Of a stretch of 64,000 bases of DNA, positions 48,007 through 55,599 are shown in pieces. Source of the stretch: Rhodobium gokarnense (GTDB lineage: Bacteria > Pseudomonadota > Alphaproteobacteria > Rhizobiales > Rhodobiaceae); the NCBI RefSeq assembly GCF_025961475.1, contig NZ_JAOQNS010000007.1, positions 62,001 through 126,000 on the forward strand, read 5' to 3'. The position numbers and the translations under genes were made by a program. The number at the start of each line of letters is the position of its first letter. Position 1 is the first letter of the stretch. Below the pieces are notes generated by a model. It saw only the letters and a program-made list of their open reading frames with translations, did no database searches and had not been told where the DNA came from.

Positions 48007-49551
48007 TCAGCGCGACACCGGGCAGTCCGGTTCGGGCGCATGCAGGACTTTGGCCGCAACTTCGTCGCACCATTCCCTTTGAAATTCGACGGAGCGGACC
48101 GTCGGGGTATCGCCGATTTCGATCCGCATCGCCGGGACCACAGCCATCGCGTTTTCGATCGCGGAACGTGGCAGGTCGGCATCCCCCCAGGCATCGAGCA
48201 GCCTGACGAAATCGAAATCGGCACTTGCGGCGGCTTCCAGGAAGCCATCCGCATCGCGGAACCGGCCCTGGCGGAAATGACCGGCTATCCGGGCATATCC
48301 GGCCACATGGGGATCGTCCGGGTCGGACCGCAGCAGGCCGAGGCGAATGTTGCGGTAGTCGCTGGCGAGCGGAAACGGCCGCCCGATCCCGGCCAGCGCC
48401 CGTTCGGAAAAGAACTCCGCCACGCCTTCCTCCAGCGTGCGGTCGAGAACGCGCACCAGCAGCGGCGTGCCGCGGCCGTCATCCACCAGGCGAACGACCG
48501 GTCGCACGGCAGCATAGGCGAGGTGAGTCATCTCGTGGAGGGCCAGTTCCGGGATGCTGGCGATCGGATTGCCGATATCGAACCGGATGTGCTCCTCCTC
48601 GCGAACGAGGCCCGACCGGTAGGCTTCGCGCCAGTCGTGGAGCCGGAATTCGGCGGTATCGTTCCCGGCGACCGCCCGCAGCTGCAGGTCCGTTCCGGTC
48701 AGGAGGTCCTTTTTCTGCGTCGCCGTCATTGCGTTCAGCAGCCGGCGGGCGGGCGCGCTGCCGTCGTCGAAGACTGCGGCAAGCACCCGGTCGGACGTCC
48801 GTTCGCAGGCATAGGCATCGGGGGCGCCGCAGGCGTTGACGACGAGGGGCACGGCGCCCGACCGCGCTGCGCCCGGAAAGACCTCCTGCAGGCATTCGGC
48901 AAGGGTCTTTGCCCGCCCGCCCGGAGAGGGAACCCAGGGCTCGCGACAGAAAAACGCCAGAACGTCGGCATACCAGGCTTCCGCCGCGACCAGCCCGTCG
49001 CGGATTTCGCCGGCGCATTCCAGAACCTTGCGATCGATCGCCCGCGCCTCGTCCTCATATCGGGCCGCGAGGTCGGGCCGGTCGCGGCACTGGTAGAGCA
49101 GGTAGCCGAGGTGCACCGGGGCGAGGAGGTCGCCCTTTCGCCCGTCATCGCCGATCGGCAGGCGAATGACGTGCTGCGCATTGTCGCTCAGCTCCCGCCG
49201 CAGGGCGTCGCTCCGTGCAAGCACCCATTCGATACTGTCGAACAGCCAATGTCCGTTGCGGCGGAACAGGGTGTCGATCCGGTCGCGAAGACCGGCGGAG
49301 GCTGCGCCGTCGCGAAGTGTCCGGAGCATCTCGATGGCCGGTTCGGAGCGCCGGCGCCGCTCGAAGGCGCCGACGAGGCCCTCACGGACACGCGTCGGCA
49401 GGGGCTTCACATCGCCGAACAGCGATGCCGTGCCACCGTCCAGCGCCCCGTCCGCGATATCGCCGGCACCGCTGAAGGTGTGCGTCACCGAAAAGGCCAG
49501 GAGCGCGCGGGTCTCAACGACCGGAAAGCGTTGCGCGTGCGACCCGTCCAT
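48007..49551 (-). CDS. Putative zinc metallopeptidase (HEMTH) linked to the Cys-rich peptide cluster
   Basis: The 514-residue protein has no signal peptide. A zinc-protease motif HEMTH sits at residues 339-343 (IPELALHEMTHLAY), and acidic candidates for the third ligand follow about 31-36 residues later (TLEEGVAEFFSE, Glu374/375/379). This is a gluzincin-like layout. The N-terminal two-thirds is mixed helical, with scattered cysteines (about 154, 178, 202, 218, 242 and 250), and has no recognised domain. It lies 36 bp downstream of the Cys-rich peptide gene on the same strand. A role in removing the peptide leader is an inference. Confidence 0.75.
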   Translation of the reverse strand: MDGSHAQRFPVVETRALLAFSVTHTFSGAGDIADGALDGGTASLFGDVKPLPTRVREGLVGAFERRRRSEPAIEMLRTLRDGAASAGLRDRIDTLFRRNGHWLFDSIEWVLARSDALRRELSDNAQHVIRLPIGDDGRKGDLLAPVHLGYLLYQCRDRPDLAARYEDEARAIDRKVLECAGEIRDGLVAAEAWYADVLAFFCREPWVPSPGGRAKTLAECLQEVFPGAARSGAVPLVVNACGAPDAYACERTSDRVLAAVFDDGSAPARRLLNAMTATQKKDLLTGTDLQLRAVAGNDTAEFRLHDWREAYRSGLVREEEHIRFDIGNPIASIPELALHEMTHLAYAAVRPVVRLVDDGRGTPLLVRVLDRTLEEGVAEFFSERALAGIGRPFPLASDYRNIRLGLLRSDPDDPHVAGYARIAGHFRQGRFRDADGFLEAAASADFDFVRLLDAWGDADLPRSAIENAMAVVPAMRIEIGDTPTVRSVEFQREWCDEVAAKVLHAPEPDCPVSR

Positions 49552-49587
49552 GACCGTCTGGGGCCCTTTTGCCGGTGCCGGTCCGGA

Positions 49588-49914
49588 TCAGTGCGGCTGG
49601 CTGTAGCAGATGCGCTGGCCGCACTGGTCCTGCACGATCCGGCAACGATAGCCGCAGATATGGTCGGCCTCGCAGATCAGGTCCGTTGCGCACAGGACGA
49701 CGTTCGGCTTGCACCGGGCAATGCAGTCTCCCTGGCTGGCGCAGGGACCCGCCTGGATCACGCCGCGCGCGCCGTCTTCCCAGTTCAGCACTTCGAAGCC
49801 GCGGTCCACGTCGACGCCCTTTTCGGACAGAACCTCCCGGACGCTGTTGTCGATGTCAGCCTGCAGCTTCTGCAACATCTCGACCATTTTCTGGTCCTGA
49901 TCGTCGCTCGCCAT
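49588..49914 (-). CDS. Cys-rich putative RiPP precursor peptide
   Basis: The 108-residue product splits into an acidic, Cys-free leader-like half (residues 1-54: DQDQKMVEMLQKLQADIDNS and on) and a C-terminal half with nine cysteines at 58, 64, 68, 75, 81, 87, 91, 98 and 103. Cys 58-75 and 81-98 have identical spacing, C-x5-C-x3-C-x6-C, 23 residues apart, so the core is an internal duplication (CASQGDCIARCKPNVVLC; CEADHICGYRCRIVQDQC). The gene overlaps the 3' end of the radical SAM gene by 59 bp. It is a probable substrate of that enzyme. A metal-binding Cys protein is the main alternative. Confidence 0.8.
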   Translation of the reverse strand: MASDDQDQKMVEMLQKLQADIDNSVREVLSEKGVDVDRGFEVLNWEDGARGVIQAGPCASQGDCIARCKPNVVLCATDLICEADHICGYRCRIVQDQCGQRICYSQPH

Positions 49915-51223
49915 GGGTCTCTCCCGTCTCGTTTGCTTGTCGTGCCTGACGGAACCGCCTGTTCAGCAGCTCCATTTTCAGGGTGTCTTCCAATCCGTAG
50001 CTGATGGAGGGGCATTCCGGCTGTCCGGTCTCGACCGCCTGCAACGGGCAGGAGCCGAGGCAAAGGGGCAGGTTGGTGCACTCCCGGCAGTCGGGGTATT
50101 CGAACAGGTCGTAGGCGAGCCAGCGGCTCAGCCGGCTCTCGTCCAGCGCGCCATCGATGTGGCCGACCTCCTGGCCTGCGACACCCGTCTGGTTGTAGCA
50201 TTTGTAGAGCGTGCCGTCGGGTGCAACCACATAGGCATTGAGGGAGATCGCCCCGCAGCCCATGCCGCCGGCCGGGAAATTGTCGATGACGAAGCCGCGC
50301 TCCAGGCTCAGCATCTGCAGCCCGGTGAGTTCGCGGGCGAACTCTTCCTTGTCGAAGCAGTTGCAGCCATAGTCCTTGCAGGCCTCGGTGACGCTGTCGA
50401 CGACGGCGTAGTAGACCCGCAGCTTGTCCCTGAGGCCGGCGCGCTCCAGTTCGTCCAGTAATTCGGGGATGGCGTCGATGTTGGTCTTGTCGACGTTGAC
50501 GCGCACCGAAATCGCGCCGATGTGGTCGACCGCTGCGGCGAGGTTTTCCAGAATCCGGTCGAAGCTGCCGCGGCCGTGTTCCCGCGGGCGCCGTGTGTCG
50601 TGGATGCGGCGTGGGCCGTCGAGCGTCACCTGTGCCGAGGTGACGCCGCAATCGGCGAGTTCTTCGGCAACGCGTGCCGTCAGCAGATAACCGTTGGTGA
50701 TGACGGCGGCCGAGTAGGCGAATTCCTTTTGCTTTGCCAGGCGCTTGAATTCCGCGGCCAGGGACGTGATGACCTTGCGGCCGACCAGGGGTTCGCCGCC
50801 GAAATAGACCACCTGCAGCCCGCTGAGGCCGGCCGCTTGGGACTCGACGAAATCGACCACCTTCGACTGGATGTCCGCGGACATCAGGTCGCTGGACTTC
50901 TTCTGGTAGCAGTAGACGCAGCGCAGATTGCAGGCGAGCGTCGTGCATATGGTCAGTCCGAGGACGCGGGTGTCGAACCGCCGGACCCGCTCGGCCGCCT
51001 TCAACGACGCCAGTTCGCTGCCGTCGTCCTTTGTCGCGAAGCCGAACCGCACGAGGTCTTTTTCGAAGTCGGCGTCGGGCTCGGCGGCGGGGCAGGCAAG
51101 GAAGCTCTCGGCCCGCTGCCGCATTGCCGGCGACAATCTCAGCAAAGCGTTGGTGCGTACGTTGTAGAGGAGCTGGTTTTCGGACCCTAATTGGGACCAG
51201 ACGTTGTAGCGGGAAGCTTTCAT
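49856..51223 (-). CDS. Radical SAM/SPASM peptide maturase
   Basis: The 455-residue product has an N-terminal ~90-residue recognition-like region (SRYNVWSQLGSENQLLYNVRTNALLRLSP) typical of peptide maturases. The radical SAM cluster motif CxxxCxxC is at Cys98, Cys102 and Cys105 (ACNLRCVYCYQ), followed by VVYFGGEPLVG and VTLDGPRRIHDTRRP. A C-terminal SPASM domain binds extra Fe-S clusters: GCGAISLNAYVVAPDGTLYKCYN, then C-x2-C-x5-C-x3-C in CRECTNLPLCLGSC and a further Cys. Such enzymes install thioether or C-C crosslinks in peptides. The next gene encodes the likely Cys-rich substrate. Confidence 0.93.
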   Translation of the reverse strand: MKASRYNVWSQLGSENQLLYNVRTNALLRLSPAMRQRAESFLACPAAEPDADFEKDLVRFGFATKDDGSELASLKAAERVRRFDTRVLGLTICTTLACNLRCVYCYQKKSSDLMSADIQSKVVDFVESQAAGLSGLQVVYFGGEPLVGRKVITSLAAEFKRLAKQKEFAYSAAVITNGYLLTARVAEELADCGVTSAQVTLDGPRRIHDTRRPREHGRGSFDRILENLAAAVDHIGAISVRVNVDKTNIDAIPELLDELERAGLRDKLRVYYAVVDSVTEACKDYGCNCFDKEEFARELTGLQMLSLERGFVIDNFPAGGMGCGAISLNAYVVAPDGTLYKCYNQTGVAGQEVGHIDGALDESRLSRWLAYDLFEYPDCRECTNLPLCLGSCPLQAVETGQPECPSISYGLEDTLKMELLNRRFRQARQANETGETHGERRSGPENGRDVAEAAG

Positions 51224-51386
51224 GACGTCCTCGCCGGACCTGGATGGTTCCGTCTTTCGTCAATTGCGTTCCAGCCGGCCCGTCACATGCCGGCAAATAT
51301 TTTGCTGGCGGAAGTCGTGCCAAATAAACCCGGCTTCAGAAGCAAGTTCAGCGCCATGAATGCTAGCGCAACGACCCGTCGATAAC

Positions 51387-51409
51387 AACCTTAGTAATTT
51401 ATCTAAGTT
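51387..51409. promoter_or_regulatory. AT-rich inverted repeat upstream of the radical SAM cluster
   Basis: CTTAG (51390-51394) and CTAAG (51403-51407) flank TAATTTAT, inside an unusually AT-rich patch about 165 bp before the maturase ATG. It may be an operator or the promoter core of the cluster. The rest of the 278-bp gap holds no gene. Confidence 0.35.
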
Positions 51410-51441
51410 ACCTGCAACCTTTTGAGGGTGCGACGCAAAGA

Positions 51442-51471
51442 AGCCCCCGGCGGAGGCGACCGCCGGGGGCT
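51442..51471 (-). terminator. Terminator of trpB2
   Basis: A perfect 12-bp stem, AGCCCCCGGCGG (51442-51453) with CCGCCGGGGGCT (51460-51471). On the minus strand it is followed by TTCTTTG. It lies 31 bp after the trpB2 stop and insulates the radical SAM cluster. Confidence 0.8.
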
Positions 51472-51501
51472 CGGGTGGGTCGTTCGAATGCGTTGCGGCC
51501 G

Positions 51502-52863
51502 CTACTCAGCCGCCGGCAATTCGGCGAGGGAGCGCTGGAGTTCGGCCTCGTCGTAGTCGCGGTCTTCCAGCTTGCCGGCGAAGTAGTCCATATAGGCCTG
51601 CATGTCGAAATGGCCGTGGCCGGAGAGGTTGAAGAGGATGGTCTTGGCCTCGCCCGCCTCTTTCGCGGCCAGCGCCTCGTCGATGGCGACACGCACGGCG
51701 TGGGTCGATTCCGGGGCCGGGACGATGCCTTCGGAGCGGGCGAACTGGATGCCGGCCTCGAAGCAGCCGAGCTGCTGGACGGCGCGGGCCTCGATCTCGC
51801 CGAGGTCCATCAACTGACTGACCAGCGGCGACATGCCGTGATAGCGCAGGCCCCCTGCGTGGAAGCCCGGCGGGATGAAGCCGGCACCGAGTGTGTACAT
51901 CTTCATCAGCGGGGTCAGGTGGGCGGTGTCGCCGAAATCGTAGGCGTAGCTGCCGCGCGACAGGGTCGGGCAGGCGGCGGGCTCCACGGCGACGATCTTC
52001 GGGGCCGCGCCGCCGCGCAGCTTGGCGCCGATATAGGGGAAGGCGAGGCCTGCGAAGTTCGAGCCGCCGCCGGCACAGCCGATGATGACGTCCGGTTCGT
52101 CGCCGGCCATCTCCATCTGCTCCATCGCCTCCTGGCCGATCACGGACTGGTGCAGCAGCACGTGGTTGAGCACGGAGCCGAGGGAGTAGTTGGTGTCGGC
52201 GTTCTGGGCGGCGACTTCCACGGCCTCGGAAATGGCGATGCCGAGGGAGCCGGGGCTGTCGGGATGCTCGGCGAGGATGGCGCGGCCGCAGGCGGTCTCC
52301 TCGCTCGGGCTCGGAATGCAGGTGGCGCCGTAGGTCTCCATCAGGGCGCGCCGGTAGGGCTTCTGGTTGAAGCTGACGCGGACCATGTAGACCTTGACCT
52401 CAAGGCCGAAGAGGGAGCCGGCAAAGGCGAGGGAGGAGCCCCACTGGCCGGCGCCGGTCTCGGTCGAGAGCTTCGTGATGCCGGCCTCCTTGTTGTAGAA
52501 GGCCTGGGCGACGGCGGTGTTCGGCTTGTGGCTGCCGGCGGGGCTGACGCCCTCATATTTGAAGTAGATCTTTGCCGGCGTATCGAGGGCGGCCTCCAGC
52601 CGGCGGGCGCGGATCAGCGGCGAGGGGCGCCACAGCTTGTAGACGTCGCGGACCGGGTCCGGGATCTCGATTTCGCGCTCGGACGAGACCTCCTGGGCGA
52701 TCAGGGACATGGGGAAGATCGCGGCCAGATCCTCCGGTCCGATCGGCTGCTTGGTGCCGGGATTGAGCACCGGCGCCGGCGGCTCCGGCAGGTCGGCGAT
52801 GATGTTGTACCAGGTGCGCGGAATGCGTTCCTCGGGCAGGAAGTATTTCACCGAGTCCGTCAT
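51502..52863 (-). CDS. trpB2: TrpB2-type tryptophan synthase beta-like PLP enzyme
   Basis: The 453-residue product is the TrpB2 (long, TrpA-independent) class: [23 protein letters not shown] at the N-terminus, [12 protein letters not shown], the PLP lysine in GSHKPNTA (Lys113), [15 protein letters not shown], the phosphate loop [10 protein letters not shown], and [17 protein letters not shown] near the C-terminus. It condenses indole or related acceptors with serine. Its own strong terminator follows. It is not in a trp operon here. Confidence 0.94.
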   Translation of the reverse strand: MTDSVKYFLPEERIPRTWYNIIADLPEPPAPVLNPGTKQPIGPEDLAAIFPMSLIAQEVSSEREIEIPDPVRDVYKLWRPSPLIRARRLEAALDTPAKIYFKYEGVSPAGSHKPNTAVAQAFYNKEAGITKLSTETGAGQWGSSLAFAGSLFGLEVKVYMVRVSFNQKPYRRALMETYGATCIPSPSEETACGRAILAEHPDSPGSLGIAISEAVEVAAQNADTNYSLGSVLNHVLLHQSVIGQEAMEQMEMAGDEPDVIIGCAGGGSNFAGLAFPYIGAKLRGGAAPKIVAVEPAACPTLSRGSYAYDFGDTAHLTPLMKMYTLGAGFIPPGFHAGGLRYHGMSPLVSQLMDLGEIEARAVQQLGCFEAGIQFARSEGIVPAPESTHAVRVAIDEALAAKEAGEAKTILFNLSGHGHFDMQAYMDYFAGKLEDRDYDEAELQRSLAELPAAE

Positions 52864-53030
52864 TTTTGTTGTCTAACCTCCCCGTCACTGTAACCGGATT
52901 TTTTGCCGCCGCGGCGGATGCGCGGCGGGCGATGGCACGCAACCCTAGAGGATCGCCGGTGTGAAGAAAACCGTCAGGGATGCCGCAAATGTGCGGCGTT
53001 TGGCGCGTCGTTCCCGGCCGCTCGCCCGCC

Positions 53031-54434
53031 TCATTCGGCGGGCTGGCGGCCGGCGACGGCGATGCCGCGGGAAATCAGCGGCTGCATCACGGCAAGGGCG
53101 AGGATCAAGAGGACGATCTCGATGGCAAAGACCGGATAGTAGGGCGTTGCCGCGCCGTATTCGGCCGTGACCGGCATGGCGAGGATGATGTCGCGGATGG
53201 CGCCGCCGATGGTGACGGCAACGCCGGCACAGGTCGCCTGCACGGCGCCCCAGGCGCCGAGCGCCAGGCCGATGTGTTCCTTCGGGGCGGCGCGCATGGT
53301 CTCCGTCAGGGTGCCGTGGCCGAAGAGGCCGGCACCGAAGCCGGTGAGCATGGTTCCCGCGACCAGAAGGGCGAGCGAGTCCATCGGCGCGGCGAGGATG
53401 ATGGCGACGAAGCCGGGGATGCCGGCAACGGCGCCGATGCGGGCAAGGCGCAGCGGGCTGTAACCATTGGTCAGCACCTTGGAGGCAAGGGCGAAGCCGA
53501 CGAGGCCGCCGGCGGCGAGCGCGGCGGTCAGCTTGGTGGTGCCTGAAACCGTCATGTCGAGCACCTGGCCGCCGAACGGCTCCAGGATGACGTCGGCCAT
53601 GCCGAAGCCGGTGGTGCCGAGGCCGATGGCGACGAGGCGCGTACGCGTGCCGATGCCGCGCACGAAGTCGCGCCAGGACTCGTTGAAATCGGGCTTGACC
53701 GTCGGCGTCATGGCGCGCTTGCGGTCGCGCGCCTCCTGCTTCCAAAGGGCGAGGATGTTGAGCGCGACGGTGACGACGGCGGCGCCCTGGATGACCTGGA
53801 CGAGGCGGGCCGGCGTGTAAGGATCGAGCAGCCAGCCGAACACCAGGGCGCTGGCGCCCATGCCGATCAGCATCATGACGTACATGAGGCCGACGACCTT
53901 CGGCTGGTCCTCCGGCGGGGCGAGGTCGGTGGCGAGCGCAAGGCCCACGGTCTGCACCATGTGGGCGCCGGCGCCGACGAGAAGGAAGGCGAGGGCTGCG
54001 CCGGAAATGCCGATCCAGGCCGGTGCGTCGTGGGCCTCCTGGAAACCGGAGAGCACCAGGAGCGCGAAGGGCATGATGGCGAAGCCGCCGAACTGCAAGA
54101 GCGTGCCCTTCCAGATGTACGGTACGCGGCGCCAGCCGAGGGCGGAGGTGTGGATGTCCGACTTGAAGCCGATCAGGGCGCGGAACGGGGCAAAGACCAG
54201 CGGCAGGGAGACCATGACGCCGACGATCGTCGCCGGTACGGCCAGTTCCACGATCATGACCCGGTTGAGGGTGCCGACCAGGAGCACCAATGCCATGCCG
54301 ACCGTCACCTGGAAGAGGGACAGGCGCAACAGGCGGCCAAGAGGCAGGTCCTCGGTCGCCGCATCGGCGAACGGCAGGTAGCGCGGGCCGAGGCTTGCGA
54401 GCTTCCTGAGGGCAATCTCTCTGAATCGACTCAT
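53031..54434 (-). CDS. pucC: PucC-family light-harvesting assembly protein
   Basis: The 467-residue MFS-like protein has about twelve membrane helices and the PucC/BCD signature: LPLGRLLRLSLFQVTVGMALVLLVGTLNRVMIVEL, LIGFKSDIHTSALGWRRVPYIWKGTLLQFGGFAIMPFALL, and LATDLAPPEDQPKVVGLMYVMMLIGM. PucC-type proteins help assemble LH2 antenna complexes, possibly by delivering bacteriochlorophyll. It follows pucBA by 277 bp, with a processing-type hairpin between them, the classic puc operon layout. Confidence 0.95.
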   Translation of the reverse strand: MSRFREIALRKLASLGPRYLPFADAATEDLPLGRLLRLSLFQVTVGMALVLLVGTLNRVMIVELAVPATIVGVMVSLPLVFAPFRALIGFKSDIHTSALGWRRVPYIWKGTLLQFGGFAIMPFALLVLSGFQEAHDAPAWIGISGAALAFLLVGAGAHMVQTVGLALATDLAPPEDQPKVVGLMYVMMLIGMGASALVFGWLLDPYTPARLVQVIQGAAVVTVALNILALWKQEARDRKRAMTPTVKPDFNESWRDFVRGIGTRTRLVAIGLGTTGFGMADVILEPFGGQVLDMTVSGTTKLTAALAAGGLVGFALASKVLTNGYSPLRLARIGAVAGIPGFVAIILAAPMDSLALLVAGTMLTGFGAGLFGHGTLTETMRAAPKEHIGLALGAWGAVQATCAGVAVTIGGAIRDIILAMPVTAEYGAATPYYPVFAIEIVLLILALAVMQPLISRGIAVAGRQPAE

Positions 54435-54607
54435 GACCGAAACATCCGAATGCAGGATCGGGAATTCGGTGGAACGGTGACGCCCGAGCCGGGCCGGCCG
54501 CGTCCCGATGAGGGTCCGAAACCGTGCCGCCCGGACGCCCCGTATATCATCGCTTGGGACGACGATATTGGTGCACTGCTAGACGGGAGCCCGCTTGACA
54601 GGGCTTT

Positions 54608-54642
54608 GGGAAGGACGAAGCCAAAACGGCTTTGACCTTCCC
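54608..54642 (-). other. Intercistronic hairpin between pucBA and pucC
   Basis: GGGAAGG (54608-54614) pairs with CCTTCCC (54636-54642). After a 3x3 internal loop an inner stem AAGCC (54618-54622) pairs with GGCTT (54628-54632). Stable hairpins at this place in photosynthesis operons protect the antenna mRNA 3' end and give more pucBA than pucC product. The same role is inferred here. Confidence 0.6.
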
Positions 54643-54711
54643 GCAAGGCGCTCTCACAAGGAGAAGACATCCTGCTGCAGCGGGACTCCCGATGCAGTTT
54701 CGACCGCAACC

Positions 54712-54948
54712 TTAGAAGGTCAGGGTCGCCTGTTCGCCGGTCGGCAGCGTCAGCGACGCCGGCTCGGCGGCAACCGGGGCAACCACGGTCTGGGCAGCGG
54801 TCGGGCCGCCATTCCAGTACGCAGGATACCAATCAGTCGCGGCCAGGACGGCGACGTGGATGCCGAGAGCGGTCAGGGCAACGCCACCAAGGAAGAGGGG
54901 AAGGCCAACGGTCGGTTTCACCACCAGCCAAATCCGAGCATTATTCAT
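54712..54948 (-). CDS. pucA: LH2 antenna alpha subunit
   Basis: The 78-residue protein starts MNNARIWLVVKPTVGLPLFLGGVALTALGIHVAVL and has the bacteriochlorophyll ligand His31. Tyr44 and Trp45 (PAYW) are at the positions that hydrogen-bond B850 pigments, so an 850-nm-type spectrum is expected. The C-terminal tail (residues ~50-78: AAQTVVAPVAAEPASLTLPTGEQATLTF) is about 20 residues longer than the usual 50-60 residue alpha subunit. It follows pucB by 12 bp. Confidence 0.95.
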   Translation of the reverse strand: MNNARIWLVVKPTVGLPLFLGGVALTALGIHVAVLAATDWYPAYWNGGPTAAQTVVAPVAAEPASLTLPTGEQATLTF

Positions 54949-54960
54949 AACTTTCCTCCC

Positions 54961-55116
54961 TTATCCGAGCCACGGGGTGGCGACGGCGGTCAGAAAATGG
55001 GCCACGAGGGCCATGAAGCCGAACACACGAGTGCCGTCGATGACGTACTTGTGCAGTTCTTCCGCTTCGGGAAGGGTCAAGCCAGACGGCCAGACCTTCT
55101 CAGGATCGATTTCCAT
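54961..55116 (-). CDS. pucB: LH2 antenna beta subunit
   Basis: The 51-residue protein [21 protein letters not shown] and following has the beta-subunit pattern [31 protein letters not shown], with one conserved His in ELHKY and the pigment-binding His in VAHFL. The ATG at 55116 is preceded by AGGAG at 7 bases; a longer in-frame extension upstream is not antenna sequence. It is first in pucB-pucA-pucC and sits behind the PpsR-type boxes at 55259-55302. Confidence 0.96.
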   Translation of the reverse strand: MEIDPEKVWPSGLTLPEAEELHKYVIDGTRVFGFMALVAHFLTAVATPWLG

Positions 55117-55599
55117 TTGTCGACTCCTATCTGCTTCGATCGACGCTGTTTTCCGAAAGGCTCCGGAACGTTGCCGCCCCGGGGGGCAACCTGTCGGCCA
55201 GCACGCACCACAGCGTCCTTTCGACATGAAGCTTGGTCGGCGCGGCCACTGTCGAAAGTGTCATGATTATTTGACATTTGCAAACGTAAAGATCATTTGA
55301 CACATAGCCGTTTGAGGCGCACTCACTGATAATCAATGTGGTCGTGACGACGGCCGAAAGGTGTTTTGTGAGGATGGCTGCGGCGCTTTGGGCTGGTGAA
55401 AAACGGGCGATTTCAAGGAACTGTGGGCTTGAAAACGAGGCGTTTGCATAGGTTTGAAGATGCCGGGCAACATTCTCATGACAGCAATGAACCCGCGTCG
55501 AAAGGGCGCTGATTGAGTAATATGCTACCGGCCTGACACCCGTTTGCCGCCAAAGCGACATAAGGCCGCGCCGCCAAGCGAAGAAGGAAGGACTGCAGG
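55117..55599. other. Divergent regulatory region of the puc operon
   Basis: 483 bp between pucB and the divergent gene at 55600. 55255-55345 is strongly AT-rich for this genome and contains the PpsR-type operator pair. The rest has no supportable gene; the minus-strand frame across 55127-55561 is not credible. Confidence 0.7.
55259..55302. promoter_or_regulatory. Tandem PpsR/CrtJ-type operator boxes of the puc operon
   Basis: Box 1 is TGT-N12-ACA at 55259-55276 (TGTCATGATTATTTGACA), a perfect match to the PpsR/CrtJ consensus. Box 2 is CGT-N12-ACA at 55285-55302, with one mismatch. They are separated by exactly 8 bp (TTTGCAAA), the spacing at which CrtJ dimers bind cooperatively in the known bchC promoter. 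They lie about 145 bp before pucB, so aerobic repression of the antenna genes is expected. Confidence 0.75.

Noticed and set aside
50928-51225. Plus-strand frames opposite the radical SAM gene
   Set aside because: They are antisense shadows with no motif; the minus strand carries the complete CxxxCxxC and SPASM signatures.
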